Assembly (NCBI GenBank): GCA_037389465.1
Contig: JAZARR010000266.1
Location: forward strand, 3,100,001 to 3,164,000
Origin: Baylisascaris procyonis
Lineage: Eukaryota > Nematoda > Chromadorea > Rhabditida > Ascarididae
Direction: 5' to 3'
Length of the DNA: 64,000 nucleotides
Position numbers and translations under genes: made by a program
Notes under the pieces: generated by a model
The model's input: the letters and a program-made list of their open reading frames with translations, nothing else
The model's database searches: none
What the model was told of the DNA's origin: nothing
Shown here: positions 19,901-33,005 of the stretch, one piece after another
How positions within the stretch are numbered: position 1 is the stretch's first letter
Layout of the letters: every line of letters starts with the position of its first letter

Positions 19901-22900
19901 TTATTACAAGAGTTAGCATAGCCGGAATATAAAAGCGTTCAAGACTATCACAAAAGCTATTGTAATCGGTTATGTGCTTCAAATTCCCTCCACGGTAAAT
20001 GGCCTCAAAAAATGCCGCACGAGTAAATGCGAGTAAAAATTACTTCGGTTAATTCAGAAGTCAAATATCATATAATTTTGAATAAATCGAAATATACTTT
20101 TGTTTAAAAAATTCGATTCACTTCGCTCTGAAATGTCATTGAAGATATACCCAAAAATATTAGAGCGCTTAAAGCTTCCTTGTCACCGACAGGAAATCCT
20201 ATTTCATGTTTGCAATAGCGTTGTCGCAAAATGCGGCAAAATAAAGTGCGGCAGCAGCGAGGGGTACGCAGGGGGTAGCTTCGCACTAAGGAAGAGAGAA
20301 GAGAACGACCAAGGCAAAGGCAAGAGATGACAAGTTAAATACAGTTGTCTGGAATGACAACAAGAAGAGGAAACATAGAATCTTCTCACAGCAATGTGGC
20401 GATTCTATGTTTCCATTCCCATCAAATCTCCAGCGAAATCTTCTCAGTTATTTCGCTGGAACTTTATTATGAATTTCGCAGTTTACGCGACAAGCGTCTT
20501 GCAGCTTCAATCGATGTGAGAACCGACTTTGATAAAGATAACGGTGTGTGGGCGTTAATTAGTTGGCGTGCTCTATGGGTCAAATCATCAAGCACAGCCA
20601 TCAGTTGCCGATATCGAATTGTCATATACAACAACGTTCATCGCTTCACGAACACCTTCACCATTGTTAGTCTTTAACTTCTTTTGCATATATATCTAGA
20701 AAGTGACGCATTCTTCCAGCGTAAAGATCAATGCAAGCTGTTCGAGATAAGATCTATCTGGATGCAACAGTCTCAAATTTTACTAGCAGCTTCATTCAGC
20801 ATAGTTAAACAATTAGTTTTTGATTAACCCTAGTGCATGTAGCTGATCCCAATTTTGATTAGTAAGCCTTTTCTGCTTATCTAGAATCTGCTTTAAAGTT
20901 TTACTTTTAAAAGAAAGCTTCAAGGAGCTTCTCATCAAGGAAGCTGGAAGATAAGAAAATATGACCGATTTGTAACTTTATTATCTTTGCCACCCACATG
21001 CACAAATGTTGTCTTTTCAGTACAGAGCCATCCACATGCGTTAATTTGCAAGTGCTGTTAGCTTCTTCGGCCTATATAAACACTTTTTCCTAACGTAGCT
21101 TTTTTCACAGACACTAATAAAAGGCGAAAAAATCTATAGACCTCAGGTTATGTTTTCAGGACAGTGGTCGTGGATTTTTACTTACTCATCTTGAATACGC
21201 CACTCTATTCACGATTGAGCTAAGTGCGCTTCCATCAAACAATTTGCAAAGTACAACTCCGATGAGCATGACAATGCAATTCGTCACTCCGTTGTGCAGC
21301 CAAATGAATGGATCAGGCAGATTCGAATGCGGTTCGTCTATTCCCAGTAACTTCTTGCCTCTGGGCTATGCTACTGAAACGAAAACTAGTCAAGATGTGT
21401 AATGTAGACTTTGGCAGTATATTTCTGCAGGTGCGTGCCACTCAACTGACTGCATTACCATAAGCAAATTTTAAGACCGATATTTGTCGTTATATATGTT
21501 TGCTGCGAGCCATACGTTTGTCTCTTTGGAAAATATTCACTCGCTCAACCGTTTGTTACGCGAGTGCAGACCAATTAATCGAACTTTTATGCAAAATTAG
21601 CTGTACACAAATATAGTTGAAGTTCCCTCTTTTACTTTACCGACGCCTAAACGGTTTTTGTGAGCAAATTATTCAACGTTTAATTTTGAGCTTTTGCAAG
21701 CACCAGTCATTTTAAAAGGTCCCCATTAGCGGCCCAATAATGTATGTAAACGTAATGTTAATATGTTATGTTACAAATGTCTTCCCTAATCCGAAGCAAA
21801 AACCAGTCTTTTGCTCACATTTGTCTCGTTTAAGAGCACACTCTAACTTGCAATTTTTATGCATGTCTGAAAGTAGTGTAGCGAATATCATGAAGCGAAT
21901 ATGAGAAAAAATTGGCCACTTTGGAAGCTGCTCCAAATGTTTCGTAGTTGGCTTCTTTTTTTTTGAGATACACCAAGATTTCGTTTTTTGTATTGCGATC
22001 ATGAGATGACTGAAGTACGCGGTGCAAAATTATGAAAGCTTCTCTGACGACATTATGAGACGAGGAATTGACTATAAAAAGTACCGATATTTCATAGGTA
22101 TTTTCCAATAACACAGCACGTAATCTGTTGCCTCTGAAAGCAGTTAGTGTCTGCCACACAAGAATACACCTTTCAGCCAACAGTTATTAAAATTAGAAAG
22201 GTGAAGGGAAATGGGTTTACGATAAACAAAATCAGAAGTGCAGCGGGAAGCAACTCTGATTAGATCGAATCGCTTATATCCTCGGGAGTTTTTCTTACAA
22301 CTGCTGCATTAAAGTTAGTTACACTGAGCACTTAGTATGACGCCACATTAATATAGGCAATTGAAAACAGTTTTCTTTGCAGTTTTTAAGAAGGGAAATG
22401 TTTACACTGTAATTTGAAGTAGTATTGACCATGTTTAGATGTGGAACCAGTTGAAATGTGGATTAGAGTTCTGCCCGAAGGGAGCGTCTCTATCAGATGG
22501 GCTCCGACGAACGATGTGCACAAACTTATGCACTATCAAGTGTTCATTTATTCAGTAGATAAACGAGCGCATTGCTCAATGAAACCAATCGCATTTTATG
22601 TGAACAATGTAAGTGTCTTTCTTGTTCATGAAATGTGCATGCACCAGTTTGATTAAAATTCATGATATCGCTTTAACCATTTATGAGTCTTGAGCAGGAT
22701 ATACGAAACGTTTAAATTATTAGAGAATTTTACCTGAAAGCTATCACAATATTTGATTTCTATACAAATCACCATCTACGTTTGTTTAAATCACTAATTT
22801 TAAAAACGGTGACTTCACTTAAAATTGTCCACAAATGCGCCCTAAATTCACCGCATTGACTAAACTTTCCACGAATGCCGTTGAAAATTCTATGGGGAGG

Positions 22901-24466
22901 TGAATCTTTTATTGCTTGTTGAATCTATGAATGCTAGATGCGTCTTCGATTATCGATAATTCAGGGGCACTGGTGTGCCGCAGGTTTATTGTGTATGAGA
23001 GAATCTGTCGGCTTACAAGATGTACGTTATTTAAGCTGAAAATGATTTCCCTACGTTTTTTTTTACTTCATTTATTTACTTACTTATTTGACGACTGCGC
23101 GGAACTGATTTGGATCGGCGACGACCAAGTTCGTTTGTTTGTTAACCTCAAGATTGCAGAGATGAGTGGATATCTCCTCCCTAACTGACTTCATTGTAGC
23201 TTCTCTGGGATATGCCTTTGGTCGTAACTACCGTTGTTATTGTTGTCTGGGTTCACTTGTCAAATAATATTCCACCTTTTATCTCTTCATGTAGCGCATG
23301 TGTAATCGAACTGCAATAGTATTCTTGAATGCTTTTGAGAACTTCAATCAAATCGCTTAATTGCAAAAATCTATAATACCAGGTAGGTCGTTCAGAAATT
23401 CCGAAGAATTTACAGTACTTCTCAAATTTTCTGCAAAACTCGAAAGCAATGATTAGTTTAGAAGGTTTTCTGAATTCTGACAGAGATCCGCTCTGTTGAT
23501 TGAGCCTTTTTGCAGTTAAGCGTAATCCAGCGAATCATTCAAACTTTTACTAGTTATCTTCTAAACCGCTCGCGAATTCCCATACGATTACAGTGTGTTC
23601 GAATTTAGATGAAAAAAGTGTCATCTAAACTTTCACAAATCGCTGTATTTTTGAAGTTTTTGGAAAGGTGATCAGAATTTGCCGCAGTGTTTCTTTTAAA
23701 ACGTAATTTTGTCAAATGCAACATCACTGAGTTCATTTTATTCATTTATTTTGATGTCCCGAGGGTGAGAAAAAGATATACTCATATAGAGCATGAATAA
23801 CAAAAACGAGCAAAACGTTCTCAAAGCTACAGTTTAAACGTTGATGGTGGTATTTGCGTTATGGCTATGATAGTCGCCCTCATACAGGAGAGACGTGCAA
23901 AAGATTCTGTAAAATTAGAGATGTAACGTAATGTCACGCACTTTAACTCTGATGACAACTGTGCGTGCATGCTGTTCGATGGCATTTGTGCAAAAGAGGA
24001 CCGACCTTCATAAGGGACCGCCCTGTCTTGCTATGCGAAAAAAAAAGCAAAAAAGGTCGACGATGCCTTAGGTGTGTCGAATGGCGTTGATTAAGGGTGA
24101 CATTATTTTTAATAATCATCCTTTTATTCTCAAACAGTTGTTTCATCGGACGCAGATCGTCCGAGTTTTCTTAAATATAAAATTTAGACATCAACATCTG
24201 CGAGGGTCGTGCTACCAGTGGAACATCGCTGCGAATATCTCTTCCGTGTTGTCACATACGATCTCATCGGGCGGAAAGCAATCGCTCAAATAAGACGATT
24301 TTATCCGTTAAATGCTACTGAAAGATCATCTTATACTTGCTTTATTGTGGCTTCAATCGTGATTTTTTGTTTTATGGTTATTGTCGTTAGGATATATCGT
24401 AAAACCAGAACGTCAAGAAACGATGTAAAGTTACCTAAGAAGAAGATTCTTGTATATTACATCTAA
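16951..24466 (+). CDS. Anosmin-like FN3-repeat single-pass membrane protein (spliced)
   Basis: Proposed exons: 16951-17079, 17640-17720, 18306-18425, 18598-18790, 18874-19094, 19434-19590, 20505-20665, 21160-21331, 22439-22608, 24188-24466. All junctions keep one frame, giving 560 residues. Residues 1-20 look like a signal peptide. CHVKC (36-40) and CEYGC (71-75) are paired cysteines. Three FN3 domains follow at about 205-290, 301-398 and 412-503. The third carries Cys457 and Cys483, placed like the disulfide pair in the third FN3 of anosmin-1. A transmembrane helix spans about 519-535, followed by a basic tail of about 25 residues. Anosmin-1 (KAL-1) is a secreted cell-adhesion and heparan-sulfate-binding protein with a WAP domain; I see no WAP domain here, and this protein is membrane-anchored. 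A Ros-type receptor N-terminus is the alternative, but no kinase exon follows. The exon 3/4 boundary (18425/18598) is the weakest; 18557 is another possible acceptor. Function is inferred from architecture only. Confidence 0.75.
17875..17889 (+). repeat. Poly-G tract (15 G) in intron 2
   Basis: Fifteen consecutive G between TTTT and TAATT, inside the second intron of the FN3 gene. Confidence 0.95.
20369..20460. repeat. Two adjacent short hairpins in an intron
   Basis: Arms at 20369-20382 and 20401-20414 are perfectly complementary over 14 bp. Arms at 20429-20439 and 20450-20460 are perfectly complementary over 11 bp. AATCTTCTCA occurs at the same place in both, running from the 5' arm into the loop. 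They lie 45 bp before the acceptor of the exon at 20505. Confidence 0.8.
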
Positions 24467-26860
24467 ATGAGGAATTTTAAACAATAAGCATATTGTTTAC
24501 AAGGCTTTCGAATCCAACTGCCTGGTACAAGCATTCAAAATTAAAGATGGCACTGAAATTAGCCACACCGAGAAAATCATAAGCTATCAATAGCTAGCTA
24601 ATGAGAAATATTATCAATCCTATTAGGTCGTCGAACTACAATACTAGTGCCAAAAATATTCTGTAGCGAAAGTGTTTACTCATAAATTTAATTTAAGGGA
24701 TAACAAAATTCGAGGAAATTAAAGGACGAAATATTGGCATTGAAAGTCACTTTGCAGCTCATGATCCATCTATATTTTGATCACCTTTTTTTGTAAAATA
24801 ATAATGCTGGTTATTACCGATCTCCACTGTGTTTTAATGCTTTCACAAGCTGATGTTTATATCGGCTAATGCTGTACACACAAAACTTGCGTAATTATTT
24901 TTCAACATCGTCTTTTCATGATCACAGAGGTGATGTCGGCTTTTGCCTTACCTTTCCCCTTCAAGACTTCAGAGACTCGATATGGCACCTGTTCAAGATA
25001 AAAGTCACCTTAGGAACATCTGCAATAGGGAATGAATATCCAAATTGGGCAGCATATCGCGTATAACAGTGCACCCATTCATTGATCCGGTCGGTCTGTC
25101 TTTTACGATTGATTGCTGACGTCATTACAGGTGTTTTCATTTCCCTCTCACATGAGGCATCATCCCCTCAAAATCCTCTCATGGATCATCCAATGACAGC
25201 TTTGTTTGTCAATCATTTGTTGAACCTTCGTATACTGCCCGACGTCAGGCAAAACAAGTGTTATCGCTTTCACGGCTGTAAAGTTGGACACATTGCTGTT
25301 GTGGCTGAGCATATTCTCTTATTTTTTTCAGCACCTTGAAAGCTTGTTTGTAATCTAGAATAAGAAATAAGAATGCCGTATTTTTTGGGAATCGTCTCGG
25401 GTCTTCATGCAGTACTCGTCAAAAGCGCACATTTATATCAACATAACATTCGTTGACCATTGATGCGCCAAACAATTCACTGGAATCACAACGCATCCAA
25501 ACGATAACACAATATACATCTAGAGAGTGAATACAGTACCTGATCAAGAAATGAATACAGTAGGTGGCGGTCGCAGATAACTACGCTCGCATAGAGTTGG
25601 ACAATATGCGGAAACAACATGAACGACACGTTTCGCCAAAGAAAACTTAGGAAAGGACAAATGTAGATCTCATGTCTTTTGCAGGAATATGAAAAATTTT
25701 ATTGTTATGCTAGTTCTCCTGAAAGCAATGCACGAAAATAATGTATTCCAGAAAAGTGAAGGATTTATGGGCATTTAGGATAGTCGAAGATCTTTAGAAA
25801 TATCACAATCGAGCGGATTCAAAACGCAATACACGCACTCAACAGTACAGAAAATACTGGCAAAGGTAATCCAGAAACTATGAATACACGAAAAACGACT
25901 TAACTTTAACCGCAGTAACATTTAATCGCAGTAATATTTCAATATTAAAGTTATTATTACTCATTAAATGGGACTTTGAATATGGAATTTGCCAATTCTT
26001 GGCTTTCAAAAATGCGCTAATTTCCTCCGTTTTTCTTGTCAGTTAAGCAAGCCAGAAAATTGGGCCGGTTATGCGGAATGATATAAAATGGCAGCAGTCA
26101 TTTCCGTTAAAAATTTTCTAACAGTTTCCTTCAAATCTTGAATTAATGCCACCTGAAGAGAAAATCTTATTCAATGCTAGCATGGACTGGCTGTAGACGA
26201 AAAGCAATATATTTTTTCAATGTTCAACTAATAATATAAGTGCAGCAGTGAGAACCTACAAGAATTTTTCTTGCAAAAATTTCCTTTCTTCGAAAAATCG
26301 CTGAAACCTGACGGTGAAATCTGGCAGATAAAAGCATTAAATTTCATTCCAAAGTGTTTCAAAAGGGAAAAACAAATATAATGTGGTCATTGAGGAAGTG
26401 GCAAATTCGCAAACAAATACACGTTTTTGGAGAGCGAAATAAAAAACAGTCGCAGCATTCCAAGCATGGTTATTCAATCCATAAAGGGTGAAAAATTAAT
26501 TTGGATTATGAAGATAGTTAGCATTGATCCCATATGTAACTGACACATTTAGCAACTACTCTTAAACTGCAATTAAATGAAATAAATGCAGGCTTATATT
26601 ATGGTTAGTATGAAAGCACCCTAATAAAATGGGTATAATTGATAATATTTATAAAATTTAGAGAAAATCATCTCTCAAAAAAGTTGTGAATCAAAAGTTA
26701 TCGGATTAACAAAAACCTACAAATTAGGGCAGTTTAAATTAGATCCACAATAAAGAACACCATATAGGATAGCACAATAATAATGAATAGCACTCAATGA
26801 TATGATAAAGACAATCACCGAACTAAATGAGCTTTTCCACGAAAACACAACGATATTATT

Positions 26861-26934
26861 GGAGTAGGCCGATAAGCATTGAGTGCTCTACCTTATCGGC
26901 TTACTCCGACTTACTCCAACTATCGGTTTACTCC
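26861..26934. repeat. Imperfect inverted repeat plus third half-copy
   Basis: Arm 26861-26876 (GGAGTAGGCCGATAAG) pairs with 26892-26907 with one G-T wobble and a 15-nt loop. A third related word, TATCGGTTTACTCC, follows at about 26920. This resembles a small palindromic repeat or MITE remnant. Confidence 0.75.
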
Positions 26935-29900
26935 AATGCCTTCCCTCAGTGCTCCCCTTCAATGCACTCAGAGAAGCCGATAGAGATGAATAGTCGCTTA
27001 AACAATAAATCCGACCTAACTTACTAAATAATTAAACGGTAAAAAGAAGAACTGCATTGAACTGATCCTTCCATAATAAGCTTTTATGACTGATGCAAAT
27101 TTCGCAAGTCTATCGACCCACATTTAGAAATTATAAACTTGGAAGCCCCATAAAGAAACAATGAAAGAGTTCAATGAATGTTTCATATTAGAATGCACAA
27201 AATCGTTTACGAAAAATCACTTCAGGATCGAAAAAATAGCGGAATATTTTAAAGAACGTAAGAATTCTTTACTTTAACTAAAGATACATTTATCGTCTGT
27301 AGCGAAATAAAAAATTCGTTTAACGACGTTGATTAGTAAACCGGAAATGACCATGTGTACATACTGCACAAAAGATAACAGTGAGATGATTGCGAGATTT
27401 TTTGAGCAGGAAATGGGAGATGCAAAGTCACAAAAGATGGGAGCTTATCATAACAAAAACTCATCAATTTTGTTTTGTACAAAAAAGGACCCCAAAATCA
27501 AGAAAAAAGCGAGGTAGGACACAAAGTAGGAACGAAAAAATGAACTTCAACTCAACGGGTTGAGGCAAATAACATTATTTTTTAGCTCATATACCCCAAA
27601 AATGAGGGAAACTCCCACTTTTAGTTATATCAAAAGTATTTCGAAAGATTCGACGATTTGTCGATGGAATAAATTGATGGTAAATGAAATTCAGGAACTA
27701 TCGCTGAATAAACGACCTCTTCAGAAGGCAGTAAGCTGAGTCAACAAAAAGGGGATTCAGTGTTGATGACGTCAATAAAAGCATAAAGTGTCGTCGATGT
27801 GCGCGATCAAACGGCGAATTTTTGAGCATTCTGATGTGAAGCGGATGACCAAGGGCATCTGAAATTATAATAAAGTTAATTCATGCCGAAATCAGCAGAC
27901 TCACAATAAGCTATACATATAAGCTGCTCACGTGATCACAAGCTGAATATACCTAAGTAAATGTGAAGCTATTTTCTCCCTTAGGTATGAATACAAAAAA
28001 AAACAGACGGAAAATCGTTAGAATTAGATCAGATCGCAGGAGGGAGGCAATCGCATTGGTCAGTGCTGATCATAAGGAAAACGCTGCAGAGTAAAAGGGT
28101 CATCGATGACTAAAAGAGATCCATTAAAAACCACTAGTGCTTTTAAAATGCTTCAATAAATACTTAAATAGATCAGACAATGCTAATGGAATAAGGTTTT
28201 ATTTTCTGTTGACGCTAAACTCAAAAAACGATAAGAATGGCAACTCAAAAAATGGGTAATAATTGGTTTAATTCTCGACGTCTAAGGAACCACCATTACT
28301 ATGACTTTATGGGTTGAACCAAATGAACTTCCCAGAAAAACCTTTTAAATTTGTCGTTAATAAATACTCAGGTCTGATTTTACTATTAAAATGTGAAGTA
28401 TAAACAGGAGCCTCCGAGAGTGAAGCGTCATCATTCATATTCAGAGTGATACCGTACGTTGGTCAACTGAGTGCGCAGCGAAGCAAACGACCAATACGAT
28501 GTGTTCCAATGAAGCGCATAAATAAATCTATATAAAAATTCGCGCATATCGGTTGGTTTCTATTATTAGTCGACAAAGTAAGCAACCTTTCGGCTAAAAT
28601 GTCATTAGATGTGGCTTGTAGATGTGCAAATTTGACTTGCTTTATCGAATATGCAAATTTAATTGATGTGCTTAATTAGCCTACTTGATAACATACAAAA
28701 TAGAGGCAAATAACAGGCAAACATTCATGACGTTAACAACAATAATCACTAATGAGGTGGTGTTCACCATGTTCAAAATGCGTTTAACAAATTCGCCAAT
28801 GTCATAACAACAACACAGAAATGAGTGGAAAGACATATGAGACAGATCGGTACGACATGCGCATTTGCGTTTCAACCCAACAAGCAAACCGTGACTTGAG
28901 ATGTCTAAAAACGATAAGGAGTCATTTAATGATATATGCCCCTCCTCTCCCATTCACCCTTCCCAATGAAATCGGCAACTCATACAAACCCCGTAGAACT
29001 TAAATTTCGTTTTTGACCATTTCCCACCGATTGCAGAACAATAACTGATATTATACTGTTGCAAATTGCAGCAGAAATAATTTCATGTATGAAATTTCCG
29101 ACCGGAACGAAACTGAATCCAGGTTGCAACCAAACGGACAGATTGTATTTAGGAAATTTCGATGTTGTAATTATCTAAAGGATAGAAACAAATGAACATC
29201 CAGACATGTAAAGACACGTCCTCACAATGTGTTCTTCAGGAAAAAACCAAAAAGCACGCAGTACAAAACATTAGACAGTAAAAGGAAGAGACAAGAACGG
29301 ATTTTGTTTGACGTGTAAGTTGCCGTGTAGAAGCGATCTACTGCACATAACATAAGTAGGGTGCAAGGCGACGAGAACAAATTGACTCATAGACTGATAA
29401 CAGAGTCCTTCCACCCTCCCTCACTAGAGCAATAATTCTTAAATGTCTTCCAGACATAACCGCTTGCATAGAGCACAATCTTCTCTAGAGTTATCGAATC
29501 GATTTGAAGGAAAATACCGAATTTCGACGGCTAATGCCAAACACGGTCTAATACATGTGATATGAAAACGTGAATAGCCCAAAAACCGTGCCGAAATTCC
29601 ACAGTATTTAAATTTCAAAAGTCATTTCTGCTGCTAGTGAATAGAATCGCAGCCCAATGATATGGAAAATGTGTAAATGTTAGCCAGTTTCTTTGCGAAA
29701 ATAAAACTGAGCGATCGTGCAGCATTCGGCTAAACCAACGACTTCAACCTTTCTGCCTTTTTCTAGCGGTTAATTCAACCAGTGGATGGACGATGGTCAG
29801 AAATTGTAATGCATGATGGCTCGACCATTCTCTCGGTATCGAGGGTCAAAAATTGAGGGTGGGAAGTGCATACAGCGAACCGATTCGACTAGTTTAACTT

Positions 29901-31107
29901 TATAAGGCATCACAAATCGAAGAGCTCAGGGCAGAACTACAAATTGTTCGATAAGTTCATACAAGTTGCGCCTTATCTGAAGCGACTTTTCCAATGCTAG
30001 AGCTGTCCACCCCTCTCCCCTCCCGCTCCGCAAATTTAGGAAGCAAAACAACAAACAGAAAACAAAAACAAACAACAGAAGATAAAGGTAGAAAAAACTG
30101 TTAATGAACCATTTTATATAGTAATGAAGCAGTAATACAAAAGCTACCTACCGTCACCATAAGCGGATGGCTTCAAAACTTCACTACATAATTACGTCCA
30201 CCCTTCTCTTCTCAAATTTCTCTCGATGAAAATACCCGCAAAAAATTCCAATCAAGCATTACATATTCCGGTGGAAGGTAACTTGACTTTGGGCTGCACG
30301 GTCTTTCCGTATATTTTTCGCCTCCTATAATGATTACTCTTTTAAAAAAACAAATTTCTCGTTGATTTTCTTGAATTGCAAACTAAGACGTATTTCACTA
30401 TAGAACGATTGAGACTTGGATTCAGTGAATTTACTTTGTCGAAGTGAAAGTGAACAACGAAACGATAACAACATGTTAAGGCATATTTACTCGTAAACTT
30501 TCGGTCTGGGAAAGAAGGCATCCTAAATTAGTCCCATCACGAAATGAATACTCGGAAACCTTTACAAGGGAACCTTTATTCTCTGCCTAAATTTTTGTTG
30601 AGAAGCCCCAAGCATGCCTACTACACATGCCCTGTTCTGCAAACTCGTTCTGTAACGCCCACTGCCAGCACTATTTGCAGTGGCAGAATTTGGTAGCAAT
30701 GAGTCTTATTCGCAAGGCAGTGCATAACATTTCAATCTCTGAAGGGAAGCCATTTTCTCGATTTTCAGCATAAGGAAATGACCAATTTCGCCCTTTGTTG
30801 TTATGATCGATAAGAAATCGCTCTTTACCCGAAAGTTGAGATTGGGAAATACTTTCCCTGTTGATCTGCGGTGCTGGCACTCCTGTTTTGCAGTGAAGTC
30901 AACAAAAGGGCTTCACTCAAAACTTGAATAGAAATAATTATGCAGCCTATTCATTATTTTATGCAAGCAACGACTTTTGCAATGAATTGAGGTGGTATAT
31001 AATCGATAGTCAAAGCAGGAAGACGAGTGAGAACTCTCGCCGTGCATATTCTGGTTTCCTCATAAACCATACGCTTTCGCCAAAGAATGCCACTGGTGAA
31101 AATTTTC

Positions 31108-31160
31108 GGGGGGGGGGGGGGAGGAGGGGGAAGAAGAGAAGGCAGGGGAGTGGGAGAAGG
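31108..31160 (+). repeat. Poly-G tract (14 G) and G-rich run
   Basis: Fourteen consecutive G at 31108-31121, then further G runs (GGGGG, GGGG, GGG) to about 31160. G-quadruplex potential on the plus strand. Confidence 0.85.
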
Positions 31161-33005
31161 ACATGAAGTTAAACGAAAGCATGTCTCCGAATAGGTCAAA
31201 TTTTTTGAGAATGCAGATGCTGATGAATACGGTACGTACTGATTTGAAGCTAAAACAAGGAGAATTTCATAGAGGTGTAATTAAGAAAAGTTCATTTCAT
31301 GAGATTCTTTAAAAAACGGAATCACAGTAGGGATTGACGAGAATTCCAATGCTCACTGATGGGAAATTACTACCAAACCGTATCAAATTCCTAAGGAAAC
31401 AATTCCATAAATGTACTCAACTGAAAGCGACTATAAGAAATGGAATTAAAAACGAAGCTTTACTCTGAATACATGAACTTAGTAAGCAATGTGAAGTGCA
31501 CCCGTATAATGTGGAGCCGATAGAACAAAAAAAATTCGGTAGAAGTAACGAGTTCGTTGCACATCCCAGCAATACTTTCAAATAAAAAAGGCGATTTCGC
31601 ATCTTGTCATTGCTTAAGAATTTGTGACGCCTTAGCTTCAGGCCAAGTAAGGTAACTTTATGAATTTAATGCCTCAACAAAAAAACAGCAGTGAAGACTT
31701 TAGCAAGTATATAAAGATGATTAAATAATAAGTGAAACGTTGCCCCAATCAAGTGACATAAATATTTCTCACTCTTCATTAATAGTGAATATGCGATTGA
31801 CAGAACAATCTAAAAATATGACCTACGCCACAAACAATATATACAGAACGATGATGAGAGTTGCGCTGCTCGTTTAAGCGATGTAAATTAGCTCAGCACT
31901 AAACGATGATATAAACCTGTGAAATGATTCACCTAAGAAAATAAAGGGTTCAAATGGTACTTCTAAAACCATTAGTATCTAAAAAAGACAACAAGCATTA
32001 ACAACTAATTAGACGGGTAATTATAAGTGAAAATTTTACCCGCTAATACAAGCGATGTTAGCATAAAGAAGAGAAAAATTAACACAACACAAAAACACAA
32101 AAAAATTAACACAATAACGTCAACGAACAAACAACTGCAAAAAAAAAAAAAGAAACGAACGATAATAAGAAGCACCAAAAGTGATCTGTGCTGAAGTCCC
32201 CTTTCTTGAAAAATTCGTCTATTTTTGGACTAGATATTCCGCCCTCCATCCGATGCCCTGGCAAATACTATTGTTCTCCACCTGCCACTCCCACCTGCCT
32301 CCAAGTTCTTCGCTACATCGTCTATCACAATTCTCCTCCCTTCCAAGCCCATCTTAATGCATGAACCGTCCCATCAAAAAACCCCTTTTTCATTCGATGC
32401 ATTGAAAAAAAAATCTTAAATACTGGGAAAGAAAAGCATAGACCCTGAATAAAAACTCCTACTGCCTAATGTCATATTTTTCCACCATGTGAAGGTTTAG
32501 CCGCCATGCCGAATCCAACGTAGATAAAAATTTCACAACGAAAGTTTCATTTATATTGACTAACTTCTGACGGAAACAGCTGCGTTTTGAGCTCAAATGA
32601 AGAATATCATTTTTTTTCTGGCTGTCAGCGTATCGAAACACTTTGGCTGGAAGTGGATTTAAGGGAGCCGTATAAAAGAAGAAACATCTCAATCGATCTG
32701 CTAATCGAGTCATGCAATCACCCGTAAAGCAGGCAAAATAGCAGCAATCATTTCCTTTGCATACAGATAATTGCTTTTGCTTGGCATTCTACCTGAAGCT
32801 TTTGAACTCGCCAACAGGAAACGGAACATTTAAAAAATATTAACGCATCACTCGGACGACGAATGAGACATTAGCGAGATGCATACGCCCGAATCGCGAT
32901 ACATACGAACAAGAAAGAGAGAGTGTGTGCTATATTAGGCGGTAGCTGCGTGCGTAGTGCAGCAAAAAAGTGCCCCAGGCAAGCAAAAATAAACCAAGTA
33001 AATAT

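Larger units (their letters stand above)
24467..33005. other. Intergenic region between convergent genes
   Basis: No gene supported. Short ORFs only, including a minus-strand ORF at 28681-28953 whose last 30 residues are strongly hydrophobic; it has no homology I can name. The region contains the poly-G tract at 31108 and the hairpin at 26861. Neither flanking gene shows an obvious AATAAA close to its stop codon. Confidence 0.55.

Noticed and set aside
21332..21402. Read-through of the FN3 exon past 21331
   Set aside because: The frame stays open for 23 codons, but joining at 21331 to 22439 restores a good FN3 strand with matching phase, so the read-through is intronic.
30954..31199. Proline-rich protein on the minus strand
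   Set aside because: The proline run is the complement of the poly-G tract; no other support.
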